Notes: generated by a model not told the origin, from the sequence alone. A DNA stretch of 64,000 nucleotides from Tolypothrix brevis GSE-NOS-MK-07-07A (GCA_019358985.1 JAHHIJ010000037.1:1-64000), one strand, 5' to 3'; numbered from the stretch's first letter, positions 1 through 9,317 are shown. Translations and numbers: made by a program.

Positions 1-342
1 TAGTAAATTCGGCATATTGTAAAGACGTTCCGACGGAACGTCTCTACGATAGACATCGCACCATGCTCTCTAATTAAATTATGTTGAAATTTATCTTTGG
101 TAATTCAAAAATAAAAATAACAATAAGCAGTTCAGTTATCTGCTGAACTGCTTGTTTTAGACTAAACACGTTAGTAAATTCGGCATATTGTAAAGACGTT
201 CCGACGGAACGTCTCTACGATAGACATCGCACCATGCTCTCTAATTAAATTATGTTGAAATTTATCTTTGGTAATTCAAAAATAAAAATAACAATAAGTA
301 ATTCAGCAGATAACTGAATTGCTTATTGTGGACTAAATTAGG
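1..342. repeat. 171-bp direct tandem duplication
   Basis: Bases 1-127 recur almost exactly at 172-298, an offset of 171, and the similarity continues through a hairpin that ends each unit. Each unit carries a 29-bp palindrome (19-47 and 190-218), an AT-rich middle and a terminal stem-loop (about 125-153 and 294-328). The terminal hairpins differ: the seven-base loop is TTATCTG in copy 1 and its reverse complement CAGATAA in copy 2. The first unit may begin before the window. No coding potential is visible. Confidence 0.9.
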
Positions 343-343
343 C

Positions 344-373
344 TTGCTAAAAGCATCTCGATGCTTTTAGCAA
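344..373 (-). terminator. Hairpin downstream of the RRM gene
   Basis: A perfect 13-bp stem (344-356 with 361-373) with a CTCG tetraloop lies 25 bases downstream of the RRM gene stop codon. The flank on the minus strand is AT-rich but lacks a clean T-run, so the terminator role is inferred from position and stem strength. Confidence 0.55.
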
Positions 374-397
374 TCTTGTTCTTATTGACTTGAAGAC

Positions 398-709
398 TTA
401 ATAGTGTCTGTTGCCTCTGTCCCAATTGCCACCACCACCGCCACCGCCACCGCGAGAACTTTTCTCCTCCCGTGGTCTTGCTTTATTAACTTTCATTGCG
501 CGCCCCATCCATTCTGCACCATCGAGAGCTGCGATCGCAGCATCTTCTGCGGCTGATGATTCCATTTCTACGAAACCAAAGCCGCGTGCGCGACCTGTTT
601 CTCTATCTGTCGGTAATTGAACCCGGCTGACGGTGCCGTACTCTGCAAATACCTTACTAAGGTCGTCTTCTGTGACGCTGTAGGACAGGTTCCCTACGTA
701 AATTGACAT
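398..709 (-). CDS. RRM RNA-binding protein with glycine-rich tail (cyanobacterial Rbp)
   Basis: A single RNA-recognition motif fills about residues 1-82, with RNP2 (IYVGNL) near the N terminus and RNP1 (RGFGFVEM) around residue 43. A short Gly-rich tail containing nine consecutive glycines follows. This is the architecture of the cold-induced Rbp family of cyanobacteria, whose members bind RNA in the cytoplasm. The ATG at 709 is chosen because GGAG lies six bases upstream; an in-frame TTG at 721 would add four residues and would place that GGAG inside the coding sequence. A hairpin follows the stop. The specific Rbp paralogue cannot be assigned. Confidence 0.93.
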   Translation of the reverse strand: MSIYVGNLSYSVTEDDLSKVFAEYGTVSRVQLPTDRETGRARGFGFVEMESSAAEDAAIAALDGAEWMGRAMKVNKARPREEKSSRGGGGGGGGNWDRGNRHY

Positions 710-827
710 GAAATTCTCCAAAATCCATTGATGCAGATATGTTCATTCGGAGAGATGCCTGCAATTATTACTAAGTACAAGCTCCATATCGCCGAACTCA
801 CTTCATTTAGATTTTATCAGAGAAATG

Positions 828-1086
828 GGTTTAAAACCCCGTCGTTCTACGACGGCTTTATATTGTTGGTGTAATGTTGTATATTTAAGAAGTTGGGACG
901 ATAACCAAGTCCTAAACAAACATTTTTCTTGAATACCGCTCTTCTCTTGCGGGAAGGCATAAGCCTAAAGTCTGTGGAGCGAACATAAGACCAAATCCTC
1001 TTAGGGGGTGCAGGCGGTTGCTATGAAGCAGAAACCTAATTCGTGAGTGTTAGGAATCCCCGACCGTTTACGGCGGGGAGGATGTC
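828..1086 (+). mobile_element. IS200/IS605-type remnant lacking transposase (both ends, no tnpA/tnpB)
   Basis: The segment starts with a hairpin of the type at IS200/IS605 left ends (CCGTCGT-TCT-ACGACGG, 839-855). It ends with a right-end hairpin (CCCCG to CGGGG, 1058-1078) followed by GAGGATGTCAA, a form I know from cyanobacterial tnpB elements. The 170 bases between contain no transposase ORF. The part at about 950-1050 resembles the end of tnpB plus the omega-RNA scaffold that overlaps it. It is best read as an internally deleted, non-autonomous copy. Family assignment rests on the end structures only. Confidence 0.6.
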
Positions 1087-1099
1087 AACCTAACTTTAG

Positions 1100-1269
1100 A
1101 TACTTTACCGCACTAAAAGACTAAGATGTGCTACCGACTATGGTCGGGCAGACCAAAAGTCAACGCTTGGGGAGAGAACCACCTCTGGCTTAGATACCGC
1201 AAGGGGTCTAAGTTAAGTGGACTCGTTGAACCAAGAATCCTCATACCTTTAGGTTTACTAGTGTCAATT
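1100..1269 (+). mobile_element. Second, decayed IS605-type right end abutting mrpB
   Basis: About 170 bases ending in AAGAATCCTCATACCTTTAG and then GTGTCAA resemble another tnpB-type right end with a degraded hairpin (about 1231-1265). It is not the same subtype as the remnant just upstream, since its scaffold bases differ. It stops within a few bases of the mrpB stop codon, so an element seems to have landed immediately behind the operon. No ORF is credible here. Assignment is tentative. Confidence 0.4.
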
Positions 1270-1270
1270 C

Positions 1271-1933
1271 TCACAACAATCCCCGATAACGAATAAAAAC
1301 TAAAATCACCGCCCACGACCCCAAGGCGACTTTAACTGCAACTAGGATATTCAGCAAGGGGACAACCCCCCCACTAAAAAGTGCGCCCATCTCTCCGTGG
1401 GGTAACTCAATTCCAGCCAGAGTTATAGCCGCCAGTACAATGAAAACCAGAACCGAAACTTTCTCCCATATAGCAGCGTGGTAGCGCTGGTAGATTTCTT
1501 GCATCCACTCTGGTGAAGAGGTAATTGCAATCAACCCGATCGCTGTTCCACCAGCCACCCCAGACGCAAAACCACCGCCGGGACTGAGATGTCCCCGAAT
1601 AGCTAGTTCGATACTTACCAACGCGGCAATAGTCGCTCCCAGACGCGCCAGGACAATGGATGGCTCATCGGTGAAACGATAAATCGCGCAGGACGGCTTT
1701 TCATTCGCCAGCATAAAATTAGCTCCCATGATGGCGATCGTAAATACCACCACCTCGAAGATAGTGTCGTATAAACGATTCCTGAGAATGATCACTGTAA
1801 CCGCATTCGGCATACCACCATCTTTAACAATCGATTCAACGATGGAGAAATCCGGTACCACTGGTGCTGAATTCGGCAAGATAAGCATTTTTACAAACAG
1901 CGCTATCCCTGCTGCAATGTAGATCCACTTCAT
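1271..1933 (-). CDS. mrpB: Mrp Na+/H+ antiporter subunit B (MnhB domain)
   Basis: This 220-aa membrane protein carries the MnhB/MrpB signature: an RGHLSPGGGFASGVAGG segment around residues 110-127, and several hydrophobic helices including about 3-20, 60-75, 95-110, 125-138, 155-175 and 185-215. Mrp complexes exchange cytoplasmic Na+ for H+ and support salt and alkali tolerance. The N-terminal 90 residues are an extension relative to minimal MrpB proteins of other bacteria and resemble the MbhE-like piece. It is the last gene of the operon; its ATG overlaps the TGA of the preceding gene (ATGA). Confidence 0.9.
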   Translation of the reverse strand: MKWIYIAAGIALFVKMLILPNSAPVVPDFSIVESIVKDGGMPNAVTVIILRNRLYDTIFEVVVFTIAIMGANFMLANEKPSCAIYRFTDEPSIVLARLGATIAALVSIELAIRGHLSPGGGFASGVAGGTAIGLIAITSSPEWMQEIYQRYHAAIWEKVSVLVFIVLAAITLAGIELPHGEMGALFSGGVVPLLNILVAVKVALGSWAVILVFIRYRGLL

Positions 1934-2502
1934 TTATGCTTCTCCCCTGAATCTGGTGTACTTACATAACTCAGGATTGTCGCTGGTGATGCAAGTTCGG
2001 TTTGCATAATCTCATAGATACGTTTCACTCTAATGGCGGTGTGATAAAATTGATTTTCGTCCTCACTTGTTACCTGTTCTCGCCTGACACAGGTTGCATG
2101 GACTTCTTTATCCATCAGCGCTCGTTCCAAAGCTTGGGTATTTGGGTAGGGAACCAGTTCTAGACGCATCTGGCGTTTGCCAAAAATTTTGCGTAAGTCA
2201 TCCATCAGTTGCCCAAAATGGTGTTCGTCATCTGGCTCCATCGCCTCATTTTCAACTAAGCCAAGACGCATCACCAGGGATGAACGCACGGCGATCGCAT
2301 AAAGGGTAATTGCCAACATAGTACCCACCAATGCTTCAGTTAAAGCAACATCTGGCGCCCCCAAAATTGCATATAGCATTGCTGCCACCGCTCCCAAGAT
2401 GCCGCGAATAACTAAGGCATTGTATGGATTGACCTGAGATACTACCATAGACGCAGCCAACGGCAACAGGGCGATGATCACATAGAGATAGCTATCATTC
2501 AT
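1930..2502 (-). CDS. mrpA: MrpA C-terminal-like subunit (DUF4040/MbhD domain)
   Basis: The product begins MNDSYLYVII and has three membrane helices, then the MbhD/DUF4040 hallmark LGAPDVALTEA near residue 65. A soluble C-terminal half of about 100 residues follows. In most bacteria this domain is the tail of the giant MrpA subunit; in cyanobacterial mrp operons it is a separate small gene, and the large NuoL-like part is missing. The ATG at 2502 overlaps the end of mrpG by eight bases. An upstream in-frame start at 2580 would lie deep inside mrpG and is rejected. Confidence 0.88.
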   Translation of the reverse strand: MNDSYLYVIIALLPLAASMVVSQVNPYNALVIRGILGAVAAMLYAILGAPDVALTEALVGTMLAITLYAIAVRSSLVMRLGLVENEAMEPDDEHHFGQLMDDLRKIFGKRQMRLELVPYPNTQALERALMDKEVHATCVRREQVTSEDENQFYHTAIRVKRIYEIMQTELASPATILSYVSTPDSGEKHK

Positions 2503-2773
2503 GGCTAGCCTCGTTAGTAGAACAGTAAGCCAACACATACCCCAGTACTGTATTCCAGATGGCCAAGGAGATGAGAGCAAGGATGAGTAGCGGCCATCTG
2601 CTGGGTATCTTTAAGAGTAGCCCGATGATGATACTCATTGATCCAAGAGTATCTGCAACCGAAAGACTATGGAGTTTGAACAATAGCGATCGCTTGCCCA
2701 GTAGGGGAAAGGTTCCCCAAAACCAGAAGAAAAGTCCTAAACCTATGCAGGTATAACTGAAAAAGTCAATCAT
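2495..2773 (-). CDS. mrpG: Mrp antiporter subunit G
   Basis: This is a 92-aa protein with three hydrophobic helices (about 5-22, 40-58 and 62-82) and the MnhG/MrpG motif LHSLSVADTLG around residues 34-44. MrpG is a small integral subunit of the Mrp cation/proton antiporter in the plasma membrane. Its ATG overlaps the mrpF stop as ATGA, and it runs eight bases into mrpA, so translation is probably coupled. Length is normal for the family. Confidence 0.9.
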   Translation of the reverse strand: MIDFFSYTCIGLGLFFWFWGTFPLLGKRSLLFKLHSLSVADTLGSMSIIIGLLLKIPSRWPLLILALISLAIWNTVLGYVLAYCSTNEASHE

Positions 2774-3027
2774 ACTTCATTCATTCGTTTGAGTACATGA
2801 GCCAGCAACATTAATCCAGCATTTCCCACACTGAGGATGATGACCCCGCAAACACCAATCATCCAATCATCACGCAAGACGGATACGACCAGGATCATAA
2901 TTGAAGTTTTGGTGGCAGCACTGGCAAGTGCGAGCATTTTTTGCCAAATATCATCATCTTGCCATGCCTCATACATGGGGATGAGCAGTGCCAAAATCAT
3001 GGCAATCAATACCACATTCAGATTCAT
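2770..3027 (-). CDS. mrpF: Mrp antiporter subunit F
   Basis: This 85-aa protein starting MNLNVVLIAM has three helices, as in MnhF/MrpF. The ATG at 3027 is preceded by GAGGAG and overlaps the mrpE stop as ATGA; the longer frame from 3051 would overlap mrpE by 28 bases without its own ribosome site. Identification rests on size, hydropathy profile and its place between mrpE and mrpG. MrpF is a structural subunit of the antiporter membrane complex. Confidence 0.85.
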   Translation of the reverse strand: MNLNVVLIAMILALLIPMYEAWQDDDIWQKMLALASAATKTSIMILVVSVLRDDWMIGVCGVIILSVGNAGLMLLAHVLKRMNEV

Positions 3028-3413
3028 ACTTTTCTCCTCAGTCGCACCCAATGTACCTCGTACCAGCCTTCTTCGTGGTATTTCAAAACAACGGTCTTTG
3101 GTGTAAAGGTAATTAAGAATATATCCAGAAATACAAGCCCTGGCGTGCGTCCTGGTTTAATTTGTTCCATCGTTATATCTTCGTGGTTATGCGGGCGGAG
3201 GATGATTTGAAATGCCTCAATATACGCCTGGGGAATCGCCACCATGATTTCACCCAGCACACGCACCCAATCTTTTAATGATTCCCTACCTGTTTTACCA
3301 CCTGGCAATAGAAGTGCAATGCTGATACCAATGATGATATTTGCCACACTGAAATCGGCAGTGAGCAAAAACCAGATAGTCAGTCGCAATATTATATTTA
3401 AATACCCAACCAT
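3024..3413 (-). CDS. mrpE: Mrp antiporter subunit E
   Basis: This 129-aa protein belongs to the MnhE/MrpE family. Two N-terminal helices are followed by a soluble part with the usual pattern ending in VVLKYHEEGWYEVHWV. The GIIIGISIALLLP-like stretch near residue 27 (IIIGISIALLLPGGKT) fits the family. It overlaps mrpD by 16 bases upstream and mrpF by four downstream. MrpE is needed for full activity of Mrp complexes in other bacteria. Confidence 0.9.
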   Translation of the reverse strand: MVGYLNIILRLTIWFLLTADFSVANIIIGISIALLLPGGKTGRESLKDWVRVLGEIMVAIPQAYIEAFQIILRPHNHEDITMEQIKPGRTPGLVFLDIFLITFTPKTVVLKYHEEGWYEVHWVRLRRKV

Positions 3414-4837
3414 GCAAAACCCTTCCAGAACAATAGGATTAAAATCAAACTCATGACACCGATCAAATGGTCAAATTGTTCAAGGACACGCGGTAACTTG
3501 ATTATTGAATGTTTAAAAATTAGTAAGTACGCCAACCAGCCAACGCCGATGATTACAAGGGGTTTAATGATATTCGCCAAGGTGTACGCTTCGTAATACA
3601 CAACATTAGCCAGAATTAGCCCACCGAGCAATAGAATCATGGCAGCCCAGAAACCAGGCTTTAAATCCGCTTTTCCCCCACGCGGCAAAAATATGAATTT
3701 GGCAAAGGTTATTGCTGTTCCGAGGGCTGCAATATTCATTGCTATCTCTTGCCAAGGTAGCAAATTCTTCGTTGTCAACACCTTTGCCCCAAAGCCGGAT
3801 AACAACGGTAAGCCCGATATCGACAAGCTAGCGATCACCAAGGCAATCCAAATTGGGGTAGCGATCGGTTGATGTTGCAGTTCCTTGAAATTTCGACTCG
3901 GTAAAGCCCCGGCGATCATAAAAAGCGCCGATTTCACCAGTCCGTGCGTCAGCGCATAAAAACCACCCACGCCCGGTGCAGCAAGAATCCAGCCTAACTG
4001 GGAAATCGTGCTTAATGCCAGCATCCGCTTGGTATCTTTTTCAAAGACTGCATAAAATACTCCCAGAAGCGCTGTGCCAACTCCAAAGATTCTCACAATC
4101 GGGTCAATCTCTTCCACCATCAGCGCACACCGCACTAATGGATAAACACCAGCTTTGACCACAACTCCCGACAGCATCGCCGAAACTGGCGTTTCCGATT
4201 CGGAATGAGTCAAGGGCAACCATAATCCCGATACAAAAACTCCTCCTTTTGTCAAGAGTCCCAAAAAAATCAGGGCAAGGGCTTCTGGAGGTGCTACGCG
4301 CAAACCGGCAAAACTAAATGAATGATGTGCCTGATACACCAGCACCGCGCCAACCAGATAAAAAAGCATTGCCACGTTGCTGCTAAATAGATAGCGTAAG
4401 GCAACCCAAATCGAACGGTCAGTTCGGGGATAGGCAATCAACAGAAACGCGGCAATACCACTTACCTCTAACGCCACGTATAAACTAATTAAATCCGCAC
4501 AGGCAAACGCGGCATTAACACTGCCATGCAAAATGATCAGTTGTGCGTAAAAAAAAGCTGTCTTATCGCTGTGCCAACAGTAGAGGACGACTGCTGCCGT
4601 CACCAGCGCATTAGTTAATATGAAGTAGGCGCTTAATTGATCGACTGTTAAGATAACGCCAAAATTATCTAGTAACTGTAGTGTCAGTGGGGACTGAGTT
4701 ACAAATAGCTGCAAAGCATATCCGGCGGAAGCCAAAGCCACACACAGTGCGAGATATTTGTCAAGCTTGGGTAGCAGATAAATGACAAACCCAAAAAACA
4801 ACGGTAGTGCAATCCAGGCGATCGTAATGTTACTCAT
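3398..4837 (-). CDS. mrpD: Mrp antiporter subunit D (NuoL/M/N-type proton channel)
   Basis: This 479-aa polytopic protein has about 13-14 helices and belongs to the proton-translocating NuoL/M/N family. The key helix Glu appears in LYVALEVSGIAAFLL (about residue 125) and the Lys-bearing helix in LGLLTKGGVFVSGLWLP (about residue 200). A broken-helix Lys/His region follows (HGLVKSALFM, about residue 300). In Mrp complexes MrpD is one of the ion-moving subunits. The start overlaps mrpC as ATGA. Being inside the mrp order C-D-E rules out an NDH-1 role. Confidence 0.9.
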   Translation of the reverse strand: MSNITIAWIALPLFFGFVIYLLPKLDKYLALCVALASAGYALQLFVTQSPLTLQLLDNFGVILTVDQLSAYFILTNALVTAAVVLYCWHSDKTAFFYAQLIILHGSVNAAFACADLISLYVALEVSGIAAFLLIAYPRTDRSIWVALRYLFSSNVAMLFYLVGAVLVYQAHHSFSFAGLRVAPPEALALIFLGLLTKGGVFVSGLWLPLTHSESETPVSAMLSGVVVKAGVYPLVRCALMVEEIDPIVRIFGVGTALLGVFYAVFEKDTKRMLALSTISQLGWILAAPGVGGFYALTHGLVKSALFMIAGALPSRNFKELQHQPIATPIWIALVIASLSISGLPLLSGFGAKVLTTKNLLPWQEIAMNIAALGTAITFAKFIFLPRGGKADLKPGFWAAMILLLGGLILANVVYYEAYTLANIIKPLVIIGVGWLAYLLIFKHSIIKLPRVLEQFDHLIGVMSLILILLFWKGFAWLGI

Positions 4838-5169
4838 GGCGTATTATTCTTCTCGATTTCGTTGCTTTCCAAGGTCGGATTATCCCGTGATAGCTTCATA
4901 ACGCCGACCAGCATTAACGCCTGAATCGAAAATCCGATCACAATCGCCGTCAATATAACCGCTTGGGGAACCGGATCGGCGTATCTGACATTTTTGGCGT
5001 TGGAAATAATTGGTGTGAACAAGCCATCTCGTGATGCAATCAGCACGTAATAGGCGATAACCCCGGTACTCATGACATCCATAGAGATGATCTTCATCAC
5101 GAGGTTCTTTTTAAGTATGATGCCAAAAAATCCGCAAAATATTGTTGCGAATATGCACGCTTCTAACAC
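4834..5169 (-). CDS. mrpC: Mrp antiporter subunit C (NuoK-like)
   Basis: This 111-aa NuoK/MnhC-type protein has three helices; a characteristic segment DPVPQAVILTAIVIGFSIQA lies around residues 67-86. It is the first gene of the mrp operon, so the promoter should lie in the 80-200 bases beyond 5169. The Mrp complex works in Na+ export and pH homeostasis. MLEACIF at 5169 is the only reasonable start. Length matches MrpC, which in several bacteria is longer only at the tail. Confidence 0.88.
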   Translation of the reverse strand: MLEACIFATIFCGFFGIILKKNLVMKIISMDVMSTGVIAYYVLIASRDGLFTPIISNAKNVRYADPVPQAVILTAIVIGFSIQALMLVGVMKLSRDNPTLESNEIEKNNTP

Positions 5170-5751
5170 GAGAATTAATTATTGGGTAAGGTTTAGCTGC
5201 TCAACTGTGAATCTGAGGTAAAAGTCACTCCCAACAAGTATTATCGCCTACTTATGTATCTCTTTAGAGCAGAGGCTGTAAAATAACATCACCTTGTCGA
5301 ATGGGTTGCATAGATTTACCTCTATAAATGTAGGTAAAATCCCACTTTGCGGTTGCTCTGAAATTTGCTTTAATTTTGGCACAATCTTTTTGGAATCAGG
5401 CATCAGTAATTTGAGGAGGGGTAAAGGGGAAAGGGCAAGAAAAAAGAAATATTTGTCCCCCTTGTCCCCTTGTCCCCTTGTCTCCCCCCCTCTGGTTTCC
5501 AAAACTGTAGTCGTCAATTATGCCAGATATAAGTTAATGATTGAGATAACACTAAATTTACACTTCTGCTTTCCCTGGCACATCCTCAAAAAAGGACTAT
5601 CCTACGGGAAGGGCTACGCTCTCAAGAGCTTTCTTTGCAGGGATTTTATCTTGAACGGACAGTTTGTGGGAGGATGAAATCACATCCCTCCGCCCTCAGT
5701 AATGTTAATTTAACTGTCTAGCTTTGCAGCTATTATTTTTTTGAAATTTCC
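5170..5751. other. mrpC-topA divergent intergenic region
   Basis: This 580-base spacer separates two divergently read genes and should hold both promoters; I could not assign -35/-10 boxes with confidence. It contains a low-complexity patch at about 5412-5487 built from GGGGAAAGGG and CCTTGTCCCC units, similar to patches at 28727 and 52679. A short stretch at 5600-5640 resembles a common Nostocales interspersed repeat. ORFs here have no recognisable sequence and are not called. Confidence 0.6.
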
Positions 5752-8421
5752 ATGTCAACTCTCGTCATCGTCGAATCTCCAACCAAAGCTCGTACCATTC
5801 GCAATTACCTGCCGAAGGACTATCGAGTGGAAGCGTCTATGGGTCATGTACGTGACCTTCCCCAGTCGGCTACAGATATTCCCGCTAGTGTCAAAGGGGA
5901 AAAATGGGCGCAACTGGGAGTAAATGTAGATGCCGACTTTGAACCGCTGTATATCGTCCCCAAAGACAAAAAGAAAATTGTCACCCAGCTCAAAGAAGCC
6001 ATGAAAGGCGTAACTGAACTGATTCTGGCAACGGACGAAGACAGGGAAGGTGAAAGCATAAGTTGGCATTTATATCAAATACTCAAGCCGAAAGTTCCGA
6101 CCAAGCGGATGGTATTTCACGAAATTACCTCAGAGGCAATTAAAAAAGCGTTGAAAAACTGCCGCAATATTGATGAGCAGTTGGTTCGCGCTCAAGAAAC
6201 GCGGCGAATTTTAGATCGGCTGGTGGGCTATACCCTGTCACCGCTATTGTGGAAAAAAATCGCTTGGGGATTATCTGCGGGGCGGGTACAATCGGTTGCT
6301 GTGCGGGTTTTGGTGAAGCGGGAACGGCAACGCCGCGCTTTCCATGAGGGTACATATTGGGATTTGAAGGCTTACTTGGAGCATGAAAAAGCCGCTTTCA
6401 CCTCACAGTTAGTGACCCTGGGAGGAACCAAAGTAGCAACAGGCAGCGATTTCGACTCAACTACAGGTCAAATTATTGTTGGGCGCAAAGTCGTGCTGCT
6501 TAGTGAAGAGGAAGCGTCTTCGCTCAAGGAACGCCTGACAGGTAAACCCTGGACAGTTACAGACATTGAAGAACGCCCGGTAACACGGAAACCCGCACCA
6601 CCGTTTACCACCTCGACCCTGCAACAAGAATCTAACCGGAAATTGCGCCTTTCGGCGCGGGATACGATGCGAATTGCTCAAAATTTGTACGAGCAAGGGT
6701 ATATTACCTACATGCGTACAGATTCGGTGCATTTGTCAGAACAAGCAATTTCAGCTGCCCGTGATTGTGTAGAAAAGCTTTACGGAAAATCATATCTCAG
6801 CCCCCAACCAAGGCAATACACCACCAAATCCAAAGGCGCACAAGAAGCACACGAAGCCATACGTCCGGCGGGTAGCAGCTTCCGCACGCCTCAAGAAACT
6901 GGTTTAGGCGGTCGAGAACTCGCGCTGTATGACTTGATTTGGAAGCGCACCGTAGCCTGTCAAATGGCTGATTCTCGCCAAACTCAAATTACCGTCCAGT
7001 TGCAAGTTGAGGATGCGGGTTTTCGTTCTTCTGGCAAGCGAATTGATTTTCCCGGTTATTTACGCGCTTATGTTGAAGGGTCAGATGATCCCGATGCGGC
7101 GTTGGAAGACCAAGAAGTAATTTTACCGCCGATGAAAGTGGGGGATCATCCAAATTGTACCAACTTAGAGGCAGTTGATCACGAAACTCAACCACCAGCT
7201 AGATACACTGAAGCTACTTTGGTGAAAACTTTAGAAAGTGAAGGTATCGGTCGTCCCAGTACATACGCCAGCATTATCGGCACCATACTTGATAAAGGTT
7301 ACGCCCAATTGGTGAGTAACGCCCTGATTCCGACTTTCACCGCTTTTGCCGTCACCGACTTGCTAGAAAAACACTTTCCCGACATCGTAGATCCTAGCTT
7401 TACTTCCAAAATGGAGCAAACTTTAGATGATATTGCTACCGGCGAAGCTAAATGGCTACCCTATCTGCGGGAATTCTATTCGGGAGCCAAAGGTCTAGAA
7501 ACTCTGGTTAGAGAACAAGACGCACATATTGATGCTACCAAAGCTAGGACAGTAGAACTAGAAAATCTCGATGCGAAAGTCCGCATTGGGAAATACGGTC
7601 CTTACATCGAAGTCGAAAATGGTAATGGTGTTATCACTGCTTCAATTCCCAAAGACCTCACCCCCGCTGACCTCGACCCGAAAAAGGTAGAAATCTTACT
7701 GCGGCAAAAAACTGAAGGTCCCGACCAAGTAGGGCGTCATCCAGAAACTGGCGAACCAATTTATGTGAAAATTGGCGCTTACGGTCCTTACGTTCAGTTG
7801 GGTGACAAGACCGAAGAAAACCCCAAACCTAAACAAGCTTCTTTACCTAAAGGTGTTACTCCCGAAAATGTCACTCTGGAGATGGCTGTTGGTCTTTTGG
7901 CACTACCCCGGACATTGGGAGTTCATCCGGATATAGGTGGCAAAATTCAAACCAGTTTAGGACGTTTTGGTCCTTATGTTGTTCATGACCAAGGTAAAGA
8001 AGGCAAAGATTATCGTTCTTTAAAAGCTAGCGATAATGTCTTAACAATTTCTTTAGAAAGGGCTTTGGAATTGTTATCTGAACCAAAAAAAGGACGCAGC
8101 AGCACCAACAGTAAATCTAAAGCTGCTTTACGCGAATTAGGCGCACATCCAGAAGATGGCGAACCAATCAACATCTACGATGGTCCTTATGGTCCGTACA
8201 TCAAGCACGCCAAAACAAACGTGAGTATCCCCGAAGGTCAATCGGTCGAAAATGTGACGCTTTCCACAGCACTGGAGTTGTTAGCAAGTAAAGCATCGTC
8301 GGCAAAATCCACACGTAAGACAACGAGTAAAACTACAACCAAAACCACACCTAAATCAACTACTACTAAAGCTAAGTCAACTACCACAACTGCGAAAAAA
8401 ACTGAGCGAAAGGGAGAATAG
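5752..8421 (+). CDS. topA: DNA topoisomerase I
   Basis: This 889-aa type IA topoisomerase relaxes negative supercoils by nicking and passing one strand. The Toprim domain begins at once (VIVESPTKA, Glu8) and has the acidic metal motif DEDREGE at residues 95-101. The active-site tyrosine is Tyr320 in YMRTDS. After about residue 600 come several topoisomerase C-terminal repeats with the pattern G-x-GPY, instead of the Zn-finger tail of E. coli TopA. The last 40 residues are Lys/Thr/Ser-rich and probably bind DNA non-specifically. The ATG is well supported because the catalytic fold starts at residue 3. Confidence 0.97.
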   Translation: MSTLVIVESPTKARTIRNYLPKDYRVEASMGHVRDLPQSATDIPASVKGEKWAQLGVNVDADFEPLYIVPKDKKKIVTQLKEAMKGVTELILATDEDREGESISWHLYQILKPKVPTKRMVFHEITSEAIKKALKNCRNIDEQLVRAQETRRILDRLVGYTLSPLLWKKIAWGLSAGRVQSVAVRVLVKRERQRRAFHEGTYWDLKAYLEHEKAAFTSQLVTLGGTKVATGSDFDSTTGQIIVGRKVVLLSEEEASSLKERLTGKPWTVTDIEERPVTRKPAPPFTTSTLQQESNRKLRLSARDTMRIAQNLYEQGYITYMRTDSVHLSEQAISAARDCVEKLYGKSYLSPQPRQYTTKSKGAQEAHEAIRPAGSSFRTPQETGLGGRELALYDLIWKRTVACQMADSRQTQITVQLQVEDAGFRSSGKRIDFPGYLRAYVEGSDDPDAALEDQEVILPPMKVGDHPNCTNLEAVDHETQPPARYTEATLVKTLESEGIGRPSTYASIIGTILDKGYAQLVSNALIPTFTAFAVTDLLEKHFPDIVDPSFTSKMEQTLDDIATGEAKWLPYLREFYSGAKGLETLVREQDAHIDATKARTVELENLDAKVRIGKYGPYIEVENGNGVITASIPKDLTPADLDPKKVEILLRQKTEGPDQVGRHPETGEPIYVKIGAYGPYVQLGDKTEENPKPKQASLPKGVTPENVTLEMAVGLLALPRTLGVHPDIGGKIQTSLGRFGPYVVHDQGKEGKDYRSLKASDNVLTISLERALELLSEPKKGRSSTNSKSKAALRELGAHPEDGEPINIYDGPYGPYIKHAKTNVSIPEGQSVENVTLSTALELLASKASSAKSTRKTTSKTTTKTTPKSTTTKAKSTTTTAKKTERKGE

Positions 8422-8699
8422 CGAAGTTGCTAATTGCTAATTTCCCTTTTACCCCTCGACAAAATTTCCTATTGGCTTGTGACATAATAGCTTTCCTTCA
8501 TATGATGTAACCCTATAGGTTTCTGATGTGATAATGTAGTAAGTATTGGAGATCACAACACAGAATTTGACTAATGGCTTATGCCTAAAATAAAGTGATG
8601 TGTATCAAGCCAGTTTCAAGCCAGAGGTGCGTTGGAACGCCAGTTTCCGCTTAACTGTGAATCAAATATTAAGGTAGTATCTCAGGAGCGCTCAGTCAG

Positions 8700-8837
8700 A
8701 TGGACTATATAGATAAGGTACTGGAAAAGCTTAAAGAATGGGCACGGAAGCTGATTGAAGCCCTGCTAGGTCCAGAGGCTGAGGCAGAACCGGAACTAAT
8801 TCCGATTCCTGTAAATGACCGATCGCGCCGTCGCTAA
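8700..8837 (+). CDS. Small charged protein (45 aa) overlapping aroQ
   Basis: This short ORF starts at ATG 8700, with AGGAG about 11 bases upstream. It encodes [20 protein letters not shown] and then a Glu/Pro-rich segment ending in DRSRRR. The first 23 residues form an amphipathic helix. It overlaps the annotated aroQ start by 23 bases in another frame, so the two may be translationally coupled. I do not recognise a function. Coding is supported by the ribosome site, the codon pattern and the helix; it is too short to be certain. Confidence 0.6.
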   Translation: MDYIDKVLEKLKEWARKLIEALLGPEAEAEPELIPIPVNDRSRRR

Positions 8838-9312
8838 AAAGTTAAAAGTGGTTGTATTGACATTAGAATATTTAAGCGTCCTGGTACTACATGGACCAAA
8901 CCTAAATCTACTAGGACAGCGAGAACCAGGAATTTACGGTTCAGTCAATTTGGCGGAAATTAATCGCCTGTTAGAAGAAGAAGGAAAAAAACTACAGGCG
9001 AAAGTTTCTCCCTTACAGTCAAATCATGAAGGAGTTTTGGTAGATGCGATTCATGCAGCATTAGGGCAACATGAAGGAATTTTAATTAACGCCGGGGCGT
9101 ATACTCATACAAGTGTGGCATTGCGAGATGCGATCGCTGGTGTTAATTTACCTACAGTAGAAGTACATTTAAGTAACATCTACCGTAGGGAAGAATTTCG
9201 CCATAATTCATATATTGCACCAGTGGCGATGGGACAAATAAGTGGTTTTGGTGTCCAAAGCTATTTATTAGGTCTACAAGCGTTAGTGGATCATTTAAGA
9301 AATAAAACTTAA
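8815..9312 (+). CDS. aroQ: 3-dehydroquinate dehydratase, type II
   Basis: This enzyme converts 3-dehydroquinate to 3-dehydroshikimate in the shikimate pathway. The family signatures are intact: [18 protein letters not shown] with the catalytic Tyr, the [10 protein letters not shown] segment, and [15 protein letters not shown] with the catalytic His. The protein is dodecameric in known homologues. The N-terminal 15-20 residues ([11 protein letters not shown]) are atypical, and family members usually begin about five residues before VLHGPN; a TTG at 8857 is a plausible true start. The 45-aa ORF upstream overlaps the 8815 start. Confidence 0.93.
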   Translation: MTDRAVAKKLKVVVLTLEYLSVLVLHGPNLNLLGQREPGIYGSVNLAEINRLLEEEGKKLQAKVSPLQSNHEGVLVDAIHAALGQHEGILINAGAYTHTSVALRDAIAGVNLPTVEVHLSNIYRREEFRHNSYIAPVAMGQISGFGVQSYLLGLQALVDHLRNKT

Positions 9313-9317
9313 AATTT

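Noticed and set aside
411-620. Plus-strand ORF with a polyproline start
   Set aside because: It is the antisense of the glycine-rich tail of the RRM gene.
5294-5677. Plus-strand ORF of 127 aa between mrpC and topA
   Set aside because: It runs through a low-complexity G/C-run block and shows no family signature or ribosome site.
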